This document shows, one piece after another, positions 1 through 7,536 of a stretch of 12,875 nt of DNA. How positions within the stretch are numbered: the first letter of the stretch is position 1; every line of letters starts with the position of its first letter. A program made the position numbers and the translations under genes. Source of the stretch: DASZZX01 sp036260415 (lineage in GTDB: Bacteria; Actinomycetota; Nitriliruptoria; Nitriliruptorales; JAHWKO01); contig DASZZX010000103.1 in NCBI GenBank assembly GCA_036260415.1, positions 1 through 12,875 on the forward strand, written 5' to 3'. The notes under the pieces are model-generated. The model searched no databases. It was not told the DNA's origin and was given only the letters and a program-made list of their open reading frames with translations.

Positions 1-658
1 GCGAGTTGCGGACGTAGGGCTGACGGCTTCCGTTGACCAGGAAGGCGTCGCCACCCACCCAGATACGCGCGTCAGGGTGATGCTTGGCGTTGACGGTGAA
101 CACCCCGCCGGGGCCAACCACGAGGTGGTCGATATCGGATCCCTGGGTACCCACGGGAAGGGCATGCAGCACCTTCCACTCGTCGGAGAGTCGGTCGAGA
201 CGCGCGGCGACCTTCTCTTCGCCAACGGCGCCGATACGCCAAGCGCGTTCGTCGGTGTGCAGACCCAAGGCGCGCGCCGCAAGTGTTCGGATCGGCGCAG
301 CGCGACGGCGAGCGTCAGCCTGCCCGCGCGCTGACTGACCGGGTCGGTGGCCGGCGAGGTCTCGCCAGTCGACCTGTACGGCGTAGGCATCCGGGTCATC
401 GGCAGGTGACTCGTTGTCGTCCAAGGCCGCCGCCTGCCGTGTCGGACGGGCTTCGGTAGTCCGTACTTGGTGGGGAGCTTCGCCCGCCGCGCGATGTCGT
501 CGAAGAGCAAGTTCGAAGGCGGCACCCAGATCCTCGCGCTCCAGCGTCGCTTGGCCTGTCTGAAGGTCCAGCCAGCCCACGCGGGTGCCGTCTTGCAGGT
601 TGACGTACAGCCGGTCCTTGCCGTATCGGCGCCAGTGGTTCACGGTCAGCTCTTCCAT
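1..658 (-). CDS. NERD-domain (nuclease-related) protein, C-terminus off the left edge
   Basis: The minus-strand frame is open from an ATG at 658 to the window edge, about 219 codons. The C-terminal half reads as a NERD domain: a WRIGAVGEE segment (about residues 136-144), then GSDIDHLVVGPGGVFTVNAK and a following WVGGDAFLVNG stretch. This matches the family pattern GxxGE...D.DHlvvgp.Gvf.vd.K, with the acidic and lysine residues expected of its nuclease-like fold. The N-terminal ~100 residues (starting MEELTVNHWRRYGKDRLYV) are a separate region, followed by a charged, proline-rich linker. An ATG two codons upstream (664) is equally possible; a GATGGA lies 6 bases before the 658 start. NERD proteins are linked to DNA processing, but the role here is unknown. 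No frame lesion was seen, unlike many neighbours. Confidence 0.8.
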   Translation of the reverse strand, partial: MEELTVNHWRRYGKDRLYVNLQDGTRVGWLDLQTGQATLEREDLGAAFELALRRHRAAGEAPHQVRTTEARPTRQAAALDDNESPADDPDAYAVQVDWRDLAGHRPGQSARGQADARRRAAPIRTLAARALGLHTDERAWRIGAVGEEKVAARLDRLSDEWKVLHALPVGTQGSDIDHLVVGPGGVFTVNAKHHPDARIWVGGDAFLVNGSRQPYVRNS

Positions 659-896
659 GACCATTCCATCGGTACGACGTCGAGCGCTTTGAAGCACCAC
701 CACTCGAATATTGCCCGATGCGCCTGCCCCTGTCAGTCGGAACTCGGACGTGCCTCAATAGCTACGCGACCTCAAGGAGCGTTGTGGGCGGCATGATCTG
801 CCTGGAGACATCCTGCCAGCTGCACACAACCACGGCTCTGTGACTGTCCCAGGAGGGCTGCACGTAAGGGATCGGCCGTGAAGGCTCACGATCCCG

Positions 897-989
897 CCTG
901 TAGGCGACCACCACGAGCTTGGCGCGGACGCCGAGCTTGGTCATCGAGCGGCTGACGTGGGTGGTGGCCGTGGGTGGGGCGATCGTTGA
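897..989 (-). pseudogene. LuxR/NarL-type response-regulator HTH fragment
   Basis: The minus strand encodes APPTATTHVSRSMTKLGVR followed by AKLVVVAYR. This resembles the end of a LuxR-type DNA-binding domain, whose usual form is sPaTvkTHVsriltKLgvrdRaqlVvvAYe. About two residues after GVR are missing compared with that pattern. Nothing upstream on this strand (990-1080) resembles the first HTH helices or a receiver domain, and downstream the frame runs into unrelated sequence. I read it as a scrap of a response regulator left by deletion. The family call rests on about 30 residues. Confidence 0.55.
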
Positions 990-1022
990 CCCCTCCGGGC
1001 CGTCGCGGGGCCGGCCGGGCAC

Positions 1023-1189
1023 GGTGGCCCCACACCACCGCGCCGGAGGGGGGTATCGCGCCCTGCTTTGACATCAGCGGGTCGAGGCCCGCGGCCGCCT
1101 CATCGAGCTGAGCATGTCAACCTCGGAGGAGATTGCGGCGACGATCGGGGCAGTACGCTGCGGCTCCGCACGGCTCCGGGAGGCATCCG
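1023..1189. other. Non-coding or degraded stretch before the zinc-ribbon gene
   Basis: No convincing gene lies here. A plus-strand reading at about 1096-1150 gives LIELSMSTSEEIAATIGAV, which faintly resembles the helix-turn-helix of sigma region 4 (EIAatlG), but it is too short and lacks flanking similarity. The promoter and leader of the zinc-ribbon gene must lie here; the only clear signal is its ribosome-binding site, GGGAGG at 1178-1183. Confidence 0.4.
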
Positions 1190-1471
1190 ATGAATTGCCC
1201 TGTCGACGACACCGTCTTGCAGATGACCGAGCGCAGCGGCATCGAGATCGACTACTGCCCCCAGTGCCGCGGTGTGTGGCTCGACCGCGGGGAGCTTGAC
1301 AAGATCATCGAGCGCTCCGAGTCCGACGTACCCCCTGACGACCGCCGGTACCGCGACCGTGACCGCCGCGAGCGTGACGACCGCGGCTACCGCGATGACT
1401 ACCGCGGAAAGTCGACCCAGCGCGGCTCCCGCAAGAGGAAGAATCTGCTCGGCGAGCTGTTCGATTTCTGA
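1190..1471 (+). CDS. Small zf-TFIIB-type zinc-ribbon protein
   Basis: This 93-residue protein starts at an ATG 6 bases after GGGAGG. Residues 1-40 form a zf-TFIIB-type ribbon: CPVDDTVL at 3-10, a middle strand, then YCPQCRGVWLDRGELDKII at 22-40 with Cys23 and Cys26. In the first knuckle Cys3 is present but the usual second Cys is Asp6, a variant that I recall in actinobacterial members. Residues 45-93 are a highly charged Arg/Asp/Tyr-rich tail ending KNLLGELFDF. Proteins of this kind are small, probably zinc-binding and soluble, of unknown function. The gene is intact and stands alone, with hairpins about 90 bases after its TGA. Confidence 0.88.
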   Translation: MNCPVDDTVLQMTERSGIEIDYCPQCRGVWLDRGELDKIIERSESDVPPDDRRYRDRDRRERDDRGYRDDYRGKSTQRGSRKRKNLLGELFDF

Positions 1472-1561
1472 GCAAAAGGCGACGGGCGCCACACGGGGAC
1501 CAGTCCATGCGCGGCTCGACGCTGTGTGACGCGTCAAGCTCCGGCCACCGCCCCGACCATG

Positions 1562-1583
1562 GTGGGGGACACCGCTCCCCCAC
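1562..1583. terminator. Candidate hairpin downstream of the zinc-ribbon gene
   Basis: GTGGGGG (1562-1568) and CCCCCAC (1577-1583) form a perfect 7-bp stem around an 8-base loop. There is no T-tract, so if it terminates transcription it is not a canonical intrinsic terminator. It lies 90 bases after the stop codon. Confidence 0.4.
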
Positions 1584-1604
1584 GCGACAGCGGCTGGCAG
1601 CGGC

Positions 1605-1624
1605 GCTGCGGTCGGCTCCGCAGC
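1605..1624. repeat. Second perfect inverted repeat
   Basis: GCTGCGG (1605-1611) and CCGCAGC (1618-1624) pair perfectly across a 6-base loop, 21 bases beyond the previous hairpin. Together they could form a tandem stem-loop terminator region, or be chance in GC-rich sequence. Confidence 0.3.
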
Positions 1625-1742
1625 AGCCGAGAGGCCTTCGGCGGGTTGTAGGGAATAGGGCAGCTGAGAAACCCTGAATCACGACGGTGTGACTTCCCCC
1701 GCACTCAATCTGGTTAGCCGATGGCGGGAGGAGGTTCAGCAG

Positions 1743-2636
1743 ATGGGCGTCGCGGGGACGACGAACCCCTCCTTCGTCGCGTACTCGACGAGACGAACCG
1801 GAACCTTGGCCGATACCGCCGTGGCTGTTGTGTCAATGCCCGTCGAGGTCTCTCACTTCATCGGCCCGCGTGTTCGGGATGCTCTCGCCGTTTGTTTCAG
1901 CGAAGCCAAGTAGTCCAAGTTCAAGAGCCACGACCGCGCCCAGGTTAGTCTCTCCACACTGGAGATCGTCCTCGACACTGCGCAGGCGGAGGATCTCCGC
2001 ATCGACGCCTTGTCGTGGGATGTCCAGGATTCTCGTCATTCGGTCCATGGCCGTTGCGACATCGCGAACCTAGGTCGCATGCACCACTGGGCACTCCGCA
2101 AGACGATGGAGCGTTGGCCTCCCGGTCGCCGGTTCCTTCACCCGGATCAGCACGTCAGACGGACTGGTCCGCACTGGAGCAGACGGTGCACGCCATCGGT
2201 CGTGGCGCACCTGAGCACACCCAGCTCTGGCGCGGTGCCAACGAGCGCACGGTCGTTCAACTCGTCGAGCGGGATTCGGCCGACGCGCCGCTCGTCCAGC
2301 TGGTCGATCTCCTCGCCGGGCTCGCCGCCTACTCTCGCGCCGCGTACGCAAGGGCTGCGCCATTCGGGAGGAGACGAGTGCGCAGACGTCGCTGTTCCAT
2401 CTCGACCCGATAGAGACCGTGAGCAGGCGCGACCGCGCGAGATGGACGGTGATCCACGCCTTCGCCGCGAGCTGCCGTGCTCGGAACTTGGGTGTCACCC
2501 TGGACAGCCATCGGGGCTCAGGACGATGAACCCGAAGAACCCGGTGAACTTCTGGTGGTGGACACCGCAAGGTGACTACGACAAGGCGCCGGTGAAGCCT
2601 GAGGAGGCGCCGGGCCGCGGGCAACTGGCTGGTTGA
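1743..2636 (+). pseudogene. Broken DUF3800-like gene (several frameshifts plus an in-frame TAG)
   Basis: Joined across frames, this reads as one protein of about 300 residues. The start is ATG 1743, 7 bases after GGGAGGAGGT. The opening segment is NPSFVAY, then, one frame over, LDETNRNLG, matching the YLDE(s/t) acidic start of DUF3800 proteins. Later segments include HFIGPRVRDALAVCFSEAK, a TAG at 1911-1913, and then LSTLEIVLDTAQAEDLRIDA in the same frame. After a shift near 2158 the next frame gives DAPLVQLVDLLAGLAAYSRA, the typical Q..D...G motif of the family. After a shift near 2365 it gives SLFHLDPIETVSRRDRARWT, and after one at the GGGG run 2513-2516 NPVNFWWWTPQGDYDKAP up to TGA 2636. 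Most of these shifts are repaired by adding one base. DUF3800 members are suspected RNase H-like nucleases found in mobile or defence settings; that is family knowledge and not shown here. Confidence 0.75.
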
Positions 2637-2671
2637 GGCCTTCGGCCTGCCGTGCCGGCAAGGGTGTCATA

Positions 2672-2681
2672 GTTAAGTTAA
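2672..2681. promoter_or_regulatory. AT-rich GTTAAGTTAA motif upstream of the reductase remnant
   Basis: A tandem GTTAA-GTTAA sits in an otherwise GC-rich stretch, 28 bases before the reductase start. It could be part of a promoter or an operator, since ArsR-type regulators often accompany RibD_C reductases. No regulator gene survives beside it, so this is only a candidate. Confidence 0.2.
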
Positions 2682-2708
2682 GGGTTCGGCCGCTTCAGAA
2701 GGACGCAA

Positions 2709-3092
<384 letters not shown>

Positions 3093-3116
3093 ATCCGCCT
3101 CGATAGTCCACCACCA

Positions 3117-3219
3117 TCAGGAGGCGCCGAGAAGAAGGTTGTGGACGACGATCATCGTCCAGCGGTCGCCGAGCACCTCGGCGGCGCGTGACCCGGGCAG
3201 TATGGCCGTAGCTCGTCAT
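3117..3219 (-). pseudogene. N-terminal fragment of an HxlR-family regulator
   Basis: The minus strand from ATG 3219 reads MTSYGH..., then in a neighbouring frame AAEVLGDRWTMIVVHNLLLG. This is the start of an HxlR-type winged helix (usual form YgqyCPvaraleiLGdRWtlLIlrdLl.G). The CPVTRA part can be recovered only by small indels around 3185-3205. After LLLGAS the frame hits TGA (3117-3119), and what follows is not HxlR, so roughly the last three-quarters of the ~110-residue domain is gone. An AGGA lies 8 bases before the ATG. Its neighbour across 101 bases is the divergent FAD oxidoreductase, the kind of enzyme HxlR regulators often control. Confidence 0.65.
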
Positions 3220-3248
3220 CACCGGTCCTCGCGAAGCCCTGGCACATC

Positions 3249-3265
3249 AGTACAGAATCAGAACT
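3249..3265. promoter_or_regulatory. Imperfect dyad between the HxlR remnant and the oxidoreductase
   Basis: AGTACAG-AAT-CAGAACT is an imperfect inverted repeat (5 of 7 pairs) in the 101-base divergent gap. It could be the operator of the former HxlR regulator. With one copy and two mismatches it remains a guess. Confidence 0.2.
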
Positions 3266-3320
3266 TGCCCAGCGGCGCGGGCATGGCCCAGATTCAAAGC
3301 GAGCAGTGGAAGGCAGCGCT

Positions 3321-4670
3321 GTGCAGATCCGGCACTTCTCGGGGAAGCTCATCACGCCGGGCAACCCCGACTACCACGAAGCACGATCGGTGTGGAACGG
3401 GGTGATCGATCGCAAGCCTGCCGCCATCGCTAGATGCCACACCCCCGCCGACGTCGCGGTCGCGCTCCGTCACGCTCGCAACCAGGGGTTGAAGATCTCG
3501 GTGCGAGGAGGGGGCCACAACGTCGCTGGCACGGCTGTCTGCGACGACGGGATGGTCATCGACTTGTCGCACCTGAAGGCCATCGACGTGGACGTTCGCG
3601 AGATGACAGCGTCTGCACAACCTGGGGTGCTGTGGGGAGAGCTCGACGAGCAGACCCAACAGCACGGCCTGGCAACCACCGGTGGAGTCGTCAGCCACAC
3701 CGGCATCGCCGGCCTGACGCTCGGCGGCGGGATCGGCTGGCTGATGCGCCGCTACGGCCTGACCGTGGACAACCTGCTGTCGACCGAGGTCGTTCTTGCC
3801 GACGGCGAGGCCGTCACCGCATCGACCGGCGAGCATCCCGAGTTGTTCTGGGCCCTTCGAGGAGGCGGCGGCCGCTTCGGCATCGTCACCCGGTTCAACT
3901 ACCGCCTCCATCGCGTCGGTCCGGAGGTCCTGGCCGGACCGGTGCTGTGGCCGATGGAGCAGGCTCCGCAACTGCTTCGCCACTACCGCGATTGGACTGA
4001 CGCCGCGCCGCCCGACGTCGCCACCATCGTCCATCTCCGGAAAGCGCCGCCGCTCGCGCCCGTCCCAACCGAGCTGCACGGACGGCGGGTCTGCATCGTT
4101 GCGATGCTCTACACCGGACCGATCCGCAATGGCCCCGACGCGCTGGCTCCGCTGCGCAACTTCGGCTCGCCCCTGGTGGACCTCGTCGCTCCCCGCCCTT
4201 ACCTGAAGCTGCAGTCGATGCTCGACCCCACGGTCCCGCATGGATGGCACTACTACTGGAAGTCCGCAGAGCTCGACCGGCTCGAAGACGCCTCCATCGA
4301 CGCCATCGTCGAGCACGCCGCTACGGTGTCGGAACGCTCATACGCGGTCATGTTCCACCTGGGAGGCGCCATCCAGCACACGGCCGAGGAGGCCACCGCC
4401 TACTCCCACCGCGACGCCCGCCACAACCTCAACATCAACGGCGTCTGGACCGCGGACCAGAACAACGCCGACCGGGAGATCGCCTGGACACGTGAGTTCC
4501 ACGCCGCGGTCCCCCCGTGGGAGAGCGGGGTGTACACCAACTTCCTCGACCACGACGAAGGCTCCGACCGACTCGTGCAAGCATTCGGTCATCGCGCACT
4601 GGAAAGACTGGCCGCCGTCAAACGCGACTACGACCCTGCAGGAGTCTTCGGTCAATTACCACCGTCCTGA
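3321..4670 (+). CDS. FAD-linked oxidoreductase (PCMH-type FAD domain plus BBE C-terminal domain)
   Basis: This is a 449-residue flavoenzyme of the VAO/berberine-bridge-like family. The PCMH FAD domain (about 30-210) has HTPADVAVALRHARNQGLKI, then SVRGGGHN with His66, the conserved site of 8-alpha-histidyl FAD attachment. GGVVSHTGIAGLTLGGGIG follows at about 121-139, then ELFWALRGGGGRFGIVTRF. Bicovalent members carry a Cys in the GGVVSHTG region; here Val/Ser stands there, suggesting one covalent link. A BBE-like C-terminal segment (VYTNFLDHDE, then AVKRDYDP) closes the protein. I chose GTG 3321 because GGAAGG lies 7 bases upstream; an in-frame GTG at 3306 has no such site. The last residues VFGQLPPS are unusual: the -1 frame gives VNYHRP, closer to the family's F..N.NI.P end. 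The substrate is unknown; relatives oxidise sugars, alkaloids or antibiotics. Confidence 0.92.
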   Translation: MQIRHFSGKLITPGNPDYHEARSVWNGVIDRKPAAIARCHTPADVAVALRHARNQGLKISVRGGGHNVAGTAVCDDGMVIDLSHLKAIDVDVREMTASAQPGVLWGELDEQTQQHGLATTGGVVSHTGIAGLTLGGGIGWLMRRYGLTVDNLLSTEVVLADGEAVTASTGEHPELFWALRGGGGRFGIVTRFNYRLHRVGPEVLAGPVLWPMEQAPQLLRHYRDWTDAAPPDVATIVHLRKAPPLAPVPTELHGRRVCIVAMLYTGPIRNGPDALAPLRNFGSPLVDLVAPRPYLKLQSMLDPTVPHGWHYYWKSAELDRLEDASIDAIVEHAATVSERSYAVMFHLGGAIQHTAEEATAYSHRDARHNLNINGVWTADQNNADREIAWTREFHAAVPPWESGVYTNFLDHDEGSDRLVQAFGHRALERLAAVKRDYDPAGVFGQLPPS

Positions 4671-4679
4671 CCCGACAAC

Positions 4680-4708
4680 CTGGCCACAGCCAGAAGCGGG
4701 GCACTCCC
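4680..4708. terminator. Possible hairpins between two convergent genes
   Basis: CTGGC-CACA-GCCAG (4680-4693) is followed by GGGG-CACT-CCCC, in the 98-base gap between the convergent stops of the oxidoreductase and the acetyltransferase. The stems are short and no T-tract follows. Position is the main argument for a terminator role. Confidence 0.3.
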
Positions 4709-4768
4709 CACCGGAAGCCTCAGACACTTATGGGTCGTGGCAAGCCCCCGGTGCCGTTCCTCTGTCGT

Positions 4769-5245
4769 TCACGGATCCGAGATCGCATGACAACGGTTGC
4801 TCAGCCCACCGTTCAGCGTGCCTACAGGCCGGTAGCCGCGCTGCTCATACCAGCACTGCAGAGTCGCGTTCGACGCGACGACGTCCAGACGGGCGAGCCT
4901 GCCACCGTGATCACGGATCCCCTGTTCTGCGTAGGTGACGGCAGCGTCCCCGAGTCCGGACGCGGCATGCGCGCGGTCAACCATCAGCAGGTGGATGTAG
5001 CCGGCGTCACCGCGGCGGTCGCTCCAGAAGGCTGGGTCGTCGCCGAGGACGGCGACGGTGGCCACGATTTCGCCGCCTCGACGGTGAACGTGGAGCTGGA
5101 CCTGCTCGATCCAGGCGCGGAGGCGATGTCGCGGGAAGTCACCGCGAAGCCACTGGTCGACCCCACGTTCGATCAACCACTGGGCGATGCTGTCTCGCAG
5201 TGCCATCACATCATCGGCCTCGTCGAGATGTGCGGACTCGAACAC
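4769..5245 (-). CDS. GNAT-family N-acetyltransferase
   Basis: This 158-residue single-domain protein starts at GTG 5245, about 8 bases after GGAG on the minus strand. It has a GNAT layout: an N-terminal helical region with AQWLIERGVDQW, strands with GEIVATVAVLGDD (58-70), motif A as YIHLLMVDRAHAASGLGDAA (83-102), then ARLDVVASNATLQCWYEQRG ending in YRPVG. In motif A the usual Q/R-x-x-G-x-G/A acetyl-CoA loop appears as A-A-S-G-L-G, so the first Arg is replaced and cofactor binding may be altered. The substrate cannot be told from sequence. It is convergent with the oxidoreductase and shows no frame lesion. The 233 bases upstream (5246-5478) hold no gene that I recognise. Confidence 0.87.
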   Translation of the reverse strand: MFESAHLDEADDVMALRDSIAQWLIERGVDQWLRGDFPRHRLRAWIEQVQLHVHRRGGEIVATVAVLGDDPAFWSDRRGDAGYIHLLMVDRAHAASGLGDAAVTYAEQGIRDHGGRLARLDVVASNATLQCWYEQRGYRPVGTLNGGLSNRCHAISDP

Positions 5246-5478
5246 GATTCACTCCGATTGGCTGGCGGAGTCCGACCGGCTCGCCGCCGGGCTGAGCCGC
5301 CACGTGCGGGCGCGGCGCCGGGTACCGGCACGCTGGAGCGTCAACACCACGACTCGGCCCTTGACCGAAGCGACTCGGCGCTCTGCTCCACGTCCAACGC
5401 CGTGGTTATCGCGTGGGTCCCGTTCGCCGTCGGGCGCACGCAAACCGCGCCCGGAACGGCTCAAGGTTCTGGCGTCGG

Positions 5479-5870
5479 CTACGGGCCGAGTTCGGCGGTG
5501 AAGTCTGCCGGGGTGAGGATCCGGACTCCCTCCACGACCTGGAGGTCCAGGAGGTCGGCGTCGCCGGTTACGATGACGTCGGCGCTGCCGGTGATGGCGG
5601 CTGCCAGGACGCGATTGTCGTCGGGGTCTCGAACCAGGTCGAGGGTCAGGTTCGGGCGGACGACGTGCGAGGCGAGGGTGATCAGCTCGACGACCTCGTC
5701 GACATCGCCGAACACCTCCGCGAGCTTGGGTAGGCCAGCACGCGCCGGAGTTCGTCCAAAAGCGCGGGGCTGGTCACGATCTCGAACCGTCCGGCCAGCG
5801 CTGCCTCGACGACGTCGCCGGGTGGGCCACCCCAGCCGAGCCCGGACACCCATGTGTTGGTGTCGAGCAC
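5479..5870 (-). pseudogene. PIN-domain toxin (COG1569-like) with one frameshift
   Basis: The frame starts at GTG 5870, 7 bases past the antitoxin stop. It opens VLDTNTWVSGLGWGGPPGDV (Asp3 of the first catalytic motif), then SPALLDELRRVLAYP with the conserved Glu. In the short C run complementary to GGG 5728-5730 the frame breaks. Adding one C gives LAYPKLAEVF and continues to VRDPDDNRVLAAAITGSADV then IVTGDADLLDLQ, with the remaining catalytic Asps. The restored protein is about 131 residues, the normal length for this toxin family of Mg-dependent RNases. All active-site acids survive on both sides of the lesion. Either a one-base deletion has silenced the toxin or the run length is a sequencing error. 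As printed, only about 50 residues would be correctly translated. Confidence 0.82.
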
Positions 5871-5877
5871 GGCCCGG

Positions 5878-6162
5878 TCACGACACCTTCCGGGCCGCCT
5901 CGATCGCCTCATCGACCGTGGTGGGATCCATGCCCGCAGATGCGACCCGTCGGCGGACCTGCTTGAGTCGCCGTCGTAGTTCGTCGCGGGCTTCGGCCCG
6001 AACCAGCTCGTGGAGCGCCTGCCACTCGTCGCGGCTGACCAGGACAGCCAGGGGCTGGCCACGCTTGGTCAGCGCGATCGGGTCGGCCCCCTCGGCGACC
6101 TCCTCGACCAGTCGACCCAGCTGGCCACGTGCCTGTTCCACGCCGACGAACCGTTCCGCCAT
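5878..6162 (-). CDS. Phd/YefM-like antitoxin of a type II toxin-antitoxin pair
   Basis: This is a 94-residue protein. Residues 1-50 match the Phd/YefM fold: VGVEQARGQLGRLVEEVAEG, then DPIALTKRGQPLAVLVSRDE, the typical pattern of a short DNA-binding N-terminal domain. The C-terminal half is Arg/Glu-rich helix (LVRAEARDELRRRLKQVRRR) suited to binding and neutralising a toxin. The ATG at 6162 is preceded closely by GGAG. The stop lies 7 bases before the PIN toxin start, the tight spacing of a coupled antitoxin-toxin operon. It is likely autoregulated through the repeats just upstream. It is intact, unlike the toxin. Confidence 0.88.
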   Translation of the reverse strand: MAERFVGVEQARGQLGRLVEEVAEGADPIALTKRGQPLAVLVSRDEWQALHELVRAEARDELRRRLKQVRRRVASAGMDPTTVDEAIEAARKVS

Positions 6163-6172
6163 CGCTGCTCCG

Positions 6173-6195
6173 AACCTTACGGTTGACCTTAAGGG
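6173..6195. promoter_or_regulatory. Candidate operator of the toxin-antitoxin operon
   Basis: Just upstream of the antitoxin ATG, the plus strand has ACCTTACGG followed by ACCTTAAGG, a near-direct repeat whose second copy contains the palindrome CCTTAAGG (6187-6194). Repeats beside the start codon suit autorepression by a Phd/YefM protein. The function is inferred from position only. Confidence 0.4.
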
Positions 6196-6289
6196 TACCC
6201 GGATGGCGGTGGGCTGGGCTGACTGCCACGCCAGGGCGGACGCTGACTCGGCGGCGTGACCGGTAGCGCCGACCAAGGAGGTGGTTCTC

Positions 6290-6840
6290 ATGTCCACGTT
6301 CACGCTCGAGCTCCCGACCGGCCAGGAGCACGACAGAGGGAGCTGGGCGGCGATCGCGTTCGTCGCCAGCTTCTCGTCCGAGGCGACCCGACGCACCTAC
6401 ACCGCCCAACTCCGGCTGTGGCTGGCATGGTGCACCGAGCATCGCCTCGATCCGCTCGACGACATCCGTCGCCCGCACGTGGAGCTGTACGCCCGCGAGC
6501 TCGAAGCCCACCGACTCGCCCCAGCCACGATCGCGTTGAAGCTGGTCCTGCTCACCGGGTTGTACCGCTACTGCGTCGAGGAGCAGCTGTGCGAGCACTC
6601 GCCTGCGGTCCACGTTCGCCGCCCCAAGGTCCCCTAGGAGTCGACCCGGATCGGGCTGGACCGCAACGAACTCGGCGCATTCTCGTCCAGGCCGGACTGT
6701 CCGGCGGCAACGACCACGTTCTGGCGTGCCTGCTCGGACTCAACGCCCTGCGTGTCTCGGAAGCCTGCGGCGCCGATCTTGATGACCTCGCGATCGCCAA
6801 CGGGCACCGCACCCTGCGGATGGTCGGCAAGGCCTGCCAG
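6290..6840 (+). pseudogene. Tyrosine recombinase (phage integrase family), truncated
   Basis: ATG 6290 is 7 bases after AGGAGGT (6276-6282). The first 115 residues form an N-terminal SAM-like core-binding domain: SEATRRTYTAQLRLWLAWC, then LAPATIALKLVLLTGLYRYC and HVRRPKVP. A TAG (6635-6637) follows, but coding similarity continues as ESTRIGLDRNELGAF. A missing C near 6681-6683 shifts the frame, after which HVLACLLGLNALRVSEACGA carries the first catalytic Arg. The frame goes on through GHRTLRMVGK, then stops resembling an integrase near 6840. The second half of the catalytic domain (HxxR and the nucleophile Tyr) is absent. It is therefore inactive as a recombinase, with three independent lesions. 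Confidence 0.82.
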
Positions 6841-7532
6841 CCCGTGGCTCATCTACTTCGTGTTGATCACGCTCGGCGGTGAGGGGCTCATGGGGCTGAC
6901 CCGCCGGCATCCTCGTACCGACGGGTATCGATCCCGAGCGGATCTTCGAGCGGCTGGTGCCGTCAGGGGCGGCGGGTGCCCTGGTCGTCGCGGCGTGGCT
7001 CGTGGAGTCCAAGCAGCGGGTCGTGGAGAACATGGCGGCCGTGCTCACCATGATCTTCACGCCGCTGTTCGCGGTGATGCTGACCGTCTCGGCGGTCGTC
7101 TACGCGGTGACCGGGCTGGGCGGCGCATTTGACCGCGAACTCCTCATCGTCTTCGACGCGCTGATGGTCGTGGTCCTCGGGCTCGTCCTCTACGGCATGT
7201 CCGCCCGGGAACCCTCACACGCGGCGGGCTGGATGGACCGCATCCAACTCGTCGCCGTGGTCGCCGCGCTGATCCTCGATGTGATGGTGCTCGGCTCGGT
7301 GGTGGCCCGGATCGGCGAGCTCGGGTTCACCCCCAACCGCACAGCAGCGCTGGGTCTCAACCTCTTGCTGCTCGTGAACCTGGCCGGGGCGGCGTGGCTG
7401 TCCACCCGGTTCCTCACCGGGCGCAGCACGCTCCACCGGCTCTAGCGCTGGCAGAGCGCCTACCTGCCCGTCTTCGCCCTCTGGGCTGCCACGGTGGTGG
7501 TCATCCTCCTCCCGCTCTTCGGCTTCAGCTGA
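6841..7532 (+). pseudogene. Polytopic membrane protein remnant (family not recognised)
   Basis: The sequence enters mid-protein directly after the integrase remnant: LIYFVLITLGGEGLMGLTRR in one frame, then, after one extra base near 6910, LVPTGIDPERIFERLVP in the next. About six more hydrophobic segments follow: around AAGALVVAAWLV, AVLTMIFTPLFAVMLTVSAV, FDALMVVVLGLVLYGMSA, LVAVVAALILDVMVLGSVVA and LGLNLLLLVNLAGAAWLS. A TAG (7443-7445) interrupts after LHRL, yet RWQSAYLPVFALWAATVVV continues in frame to TGA 7532 as a last membrane segment. The protein has lost its N-terminus and carries a frameshift and a nonsense codon. I do not recognise the family. If the stretch from 6957 is translated, it would give a ~160-residue membrane fragment. 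Confidence 0.65.
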
Positions 7533-7536
7533 CCGG

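Noticed and set aside
1096..1150. Sigma region 4-like stretch
   Set aside because: About 20 residues of weak resemblance with no flanking support; kept only as a remark.
3294..4316. A 340-codon minus-strand open frame
   Set aside because: It is antisense to the FAD oxidoreductase and shows no family motifs.
5246..5478. Open frames between the acetyltransferase and the toxin
   Set aside because: They are short and Arg-rich with no recognisable motif or start signal; treated as intergenic.
4517..6259. A 580-codon plus-strand open frame
   Set aside because: It runs antisense through the acetyltransferase, toxin and antitoxin, which have recognisable families on the minus strand; its product is low-complexity and Arg/Ser-rich.
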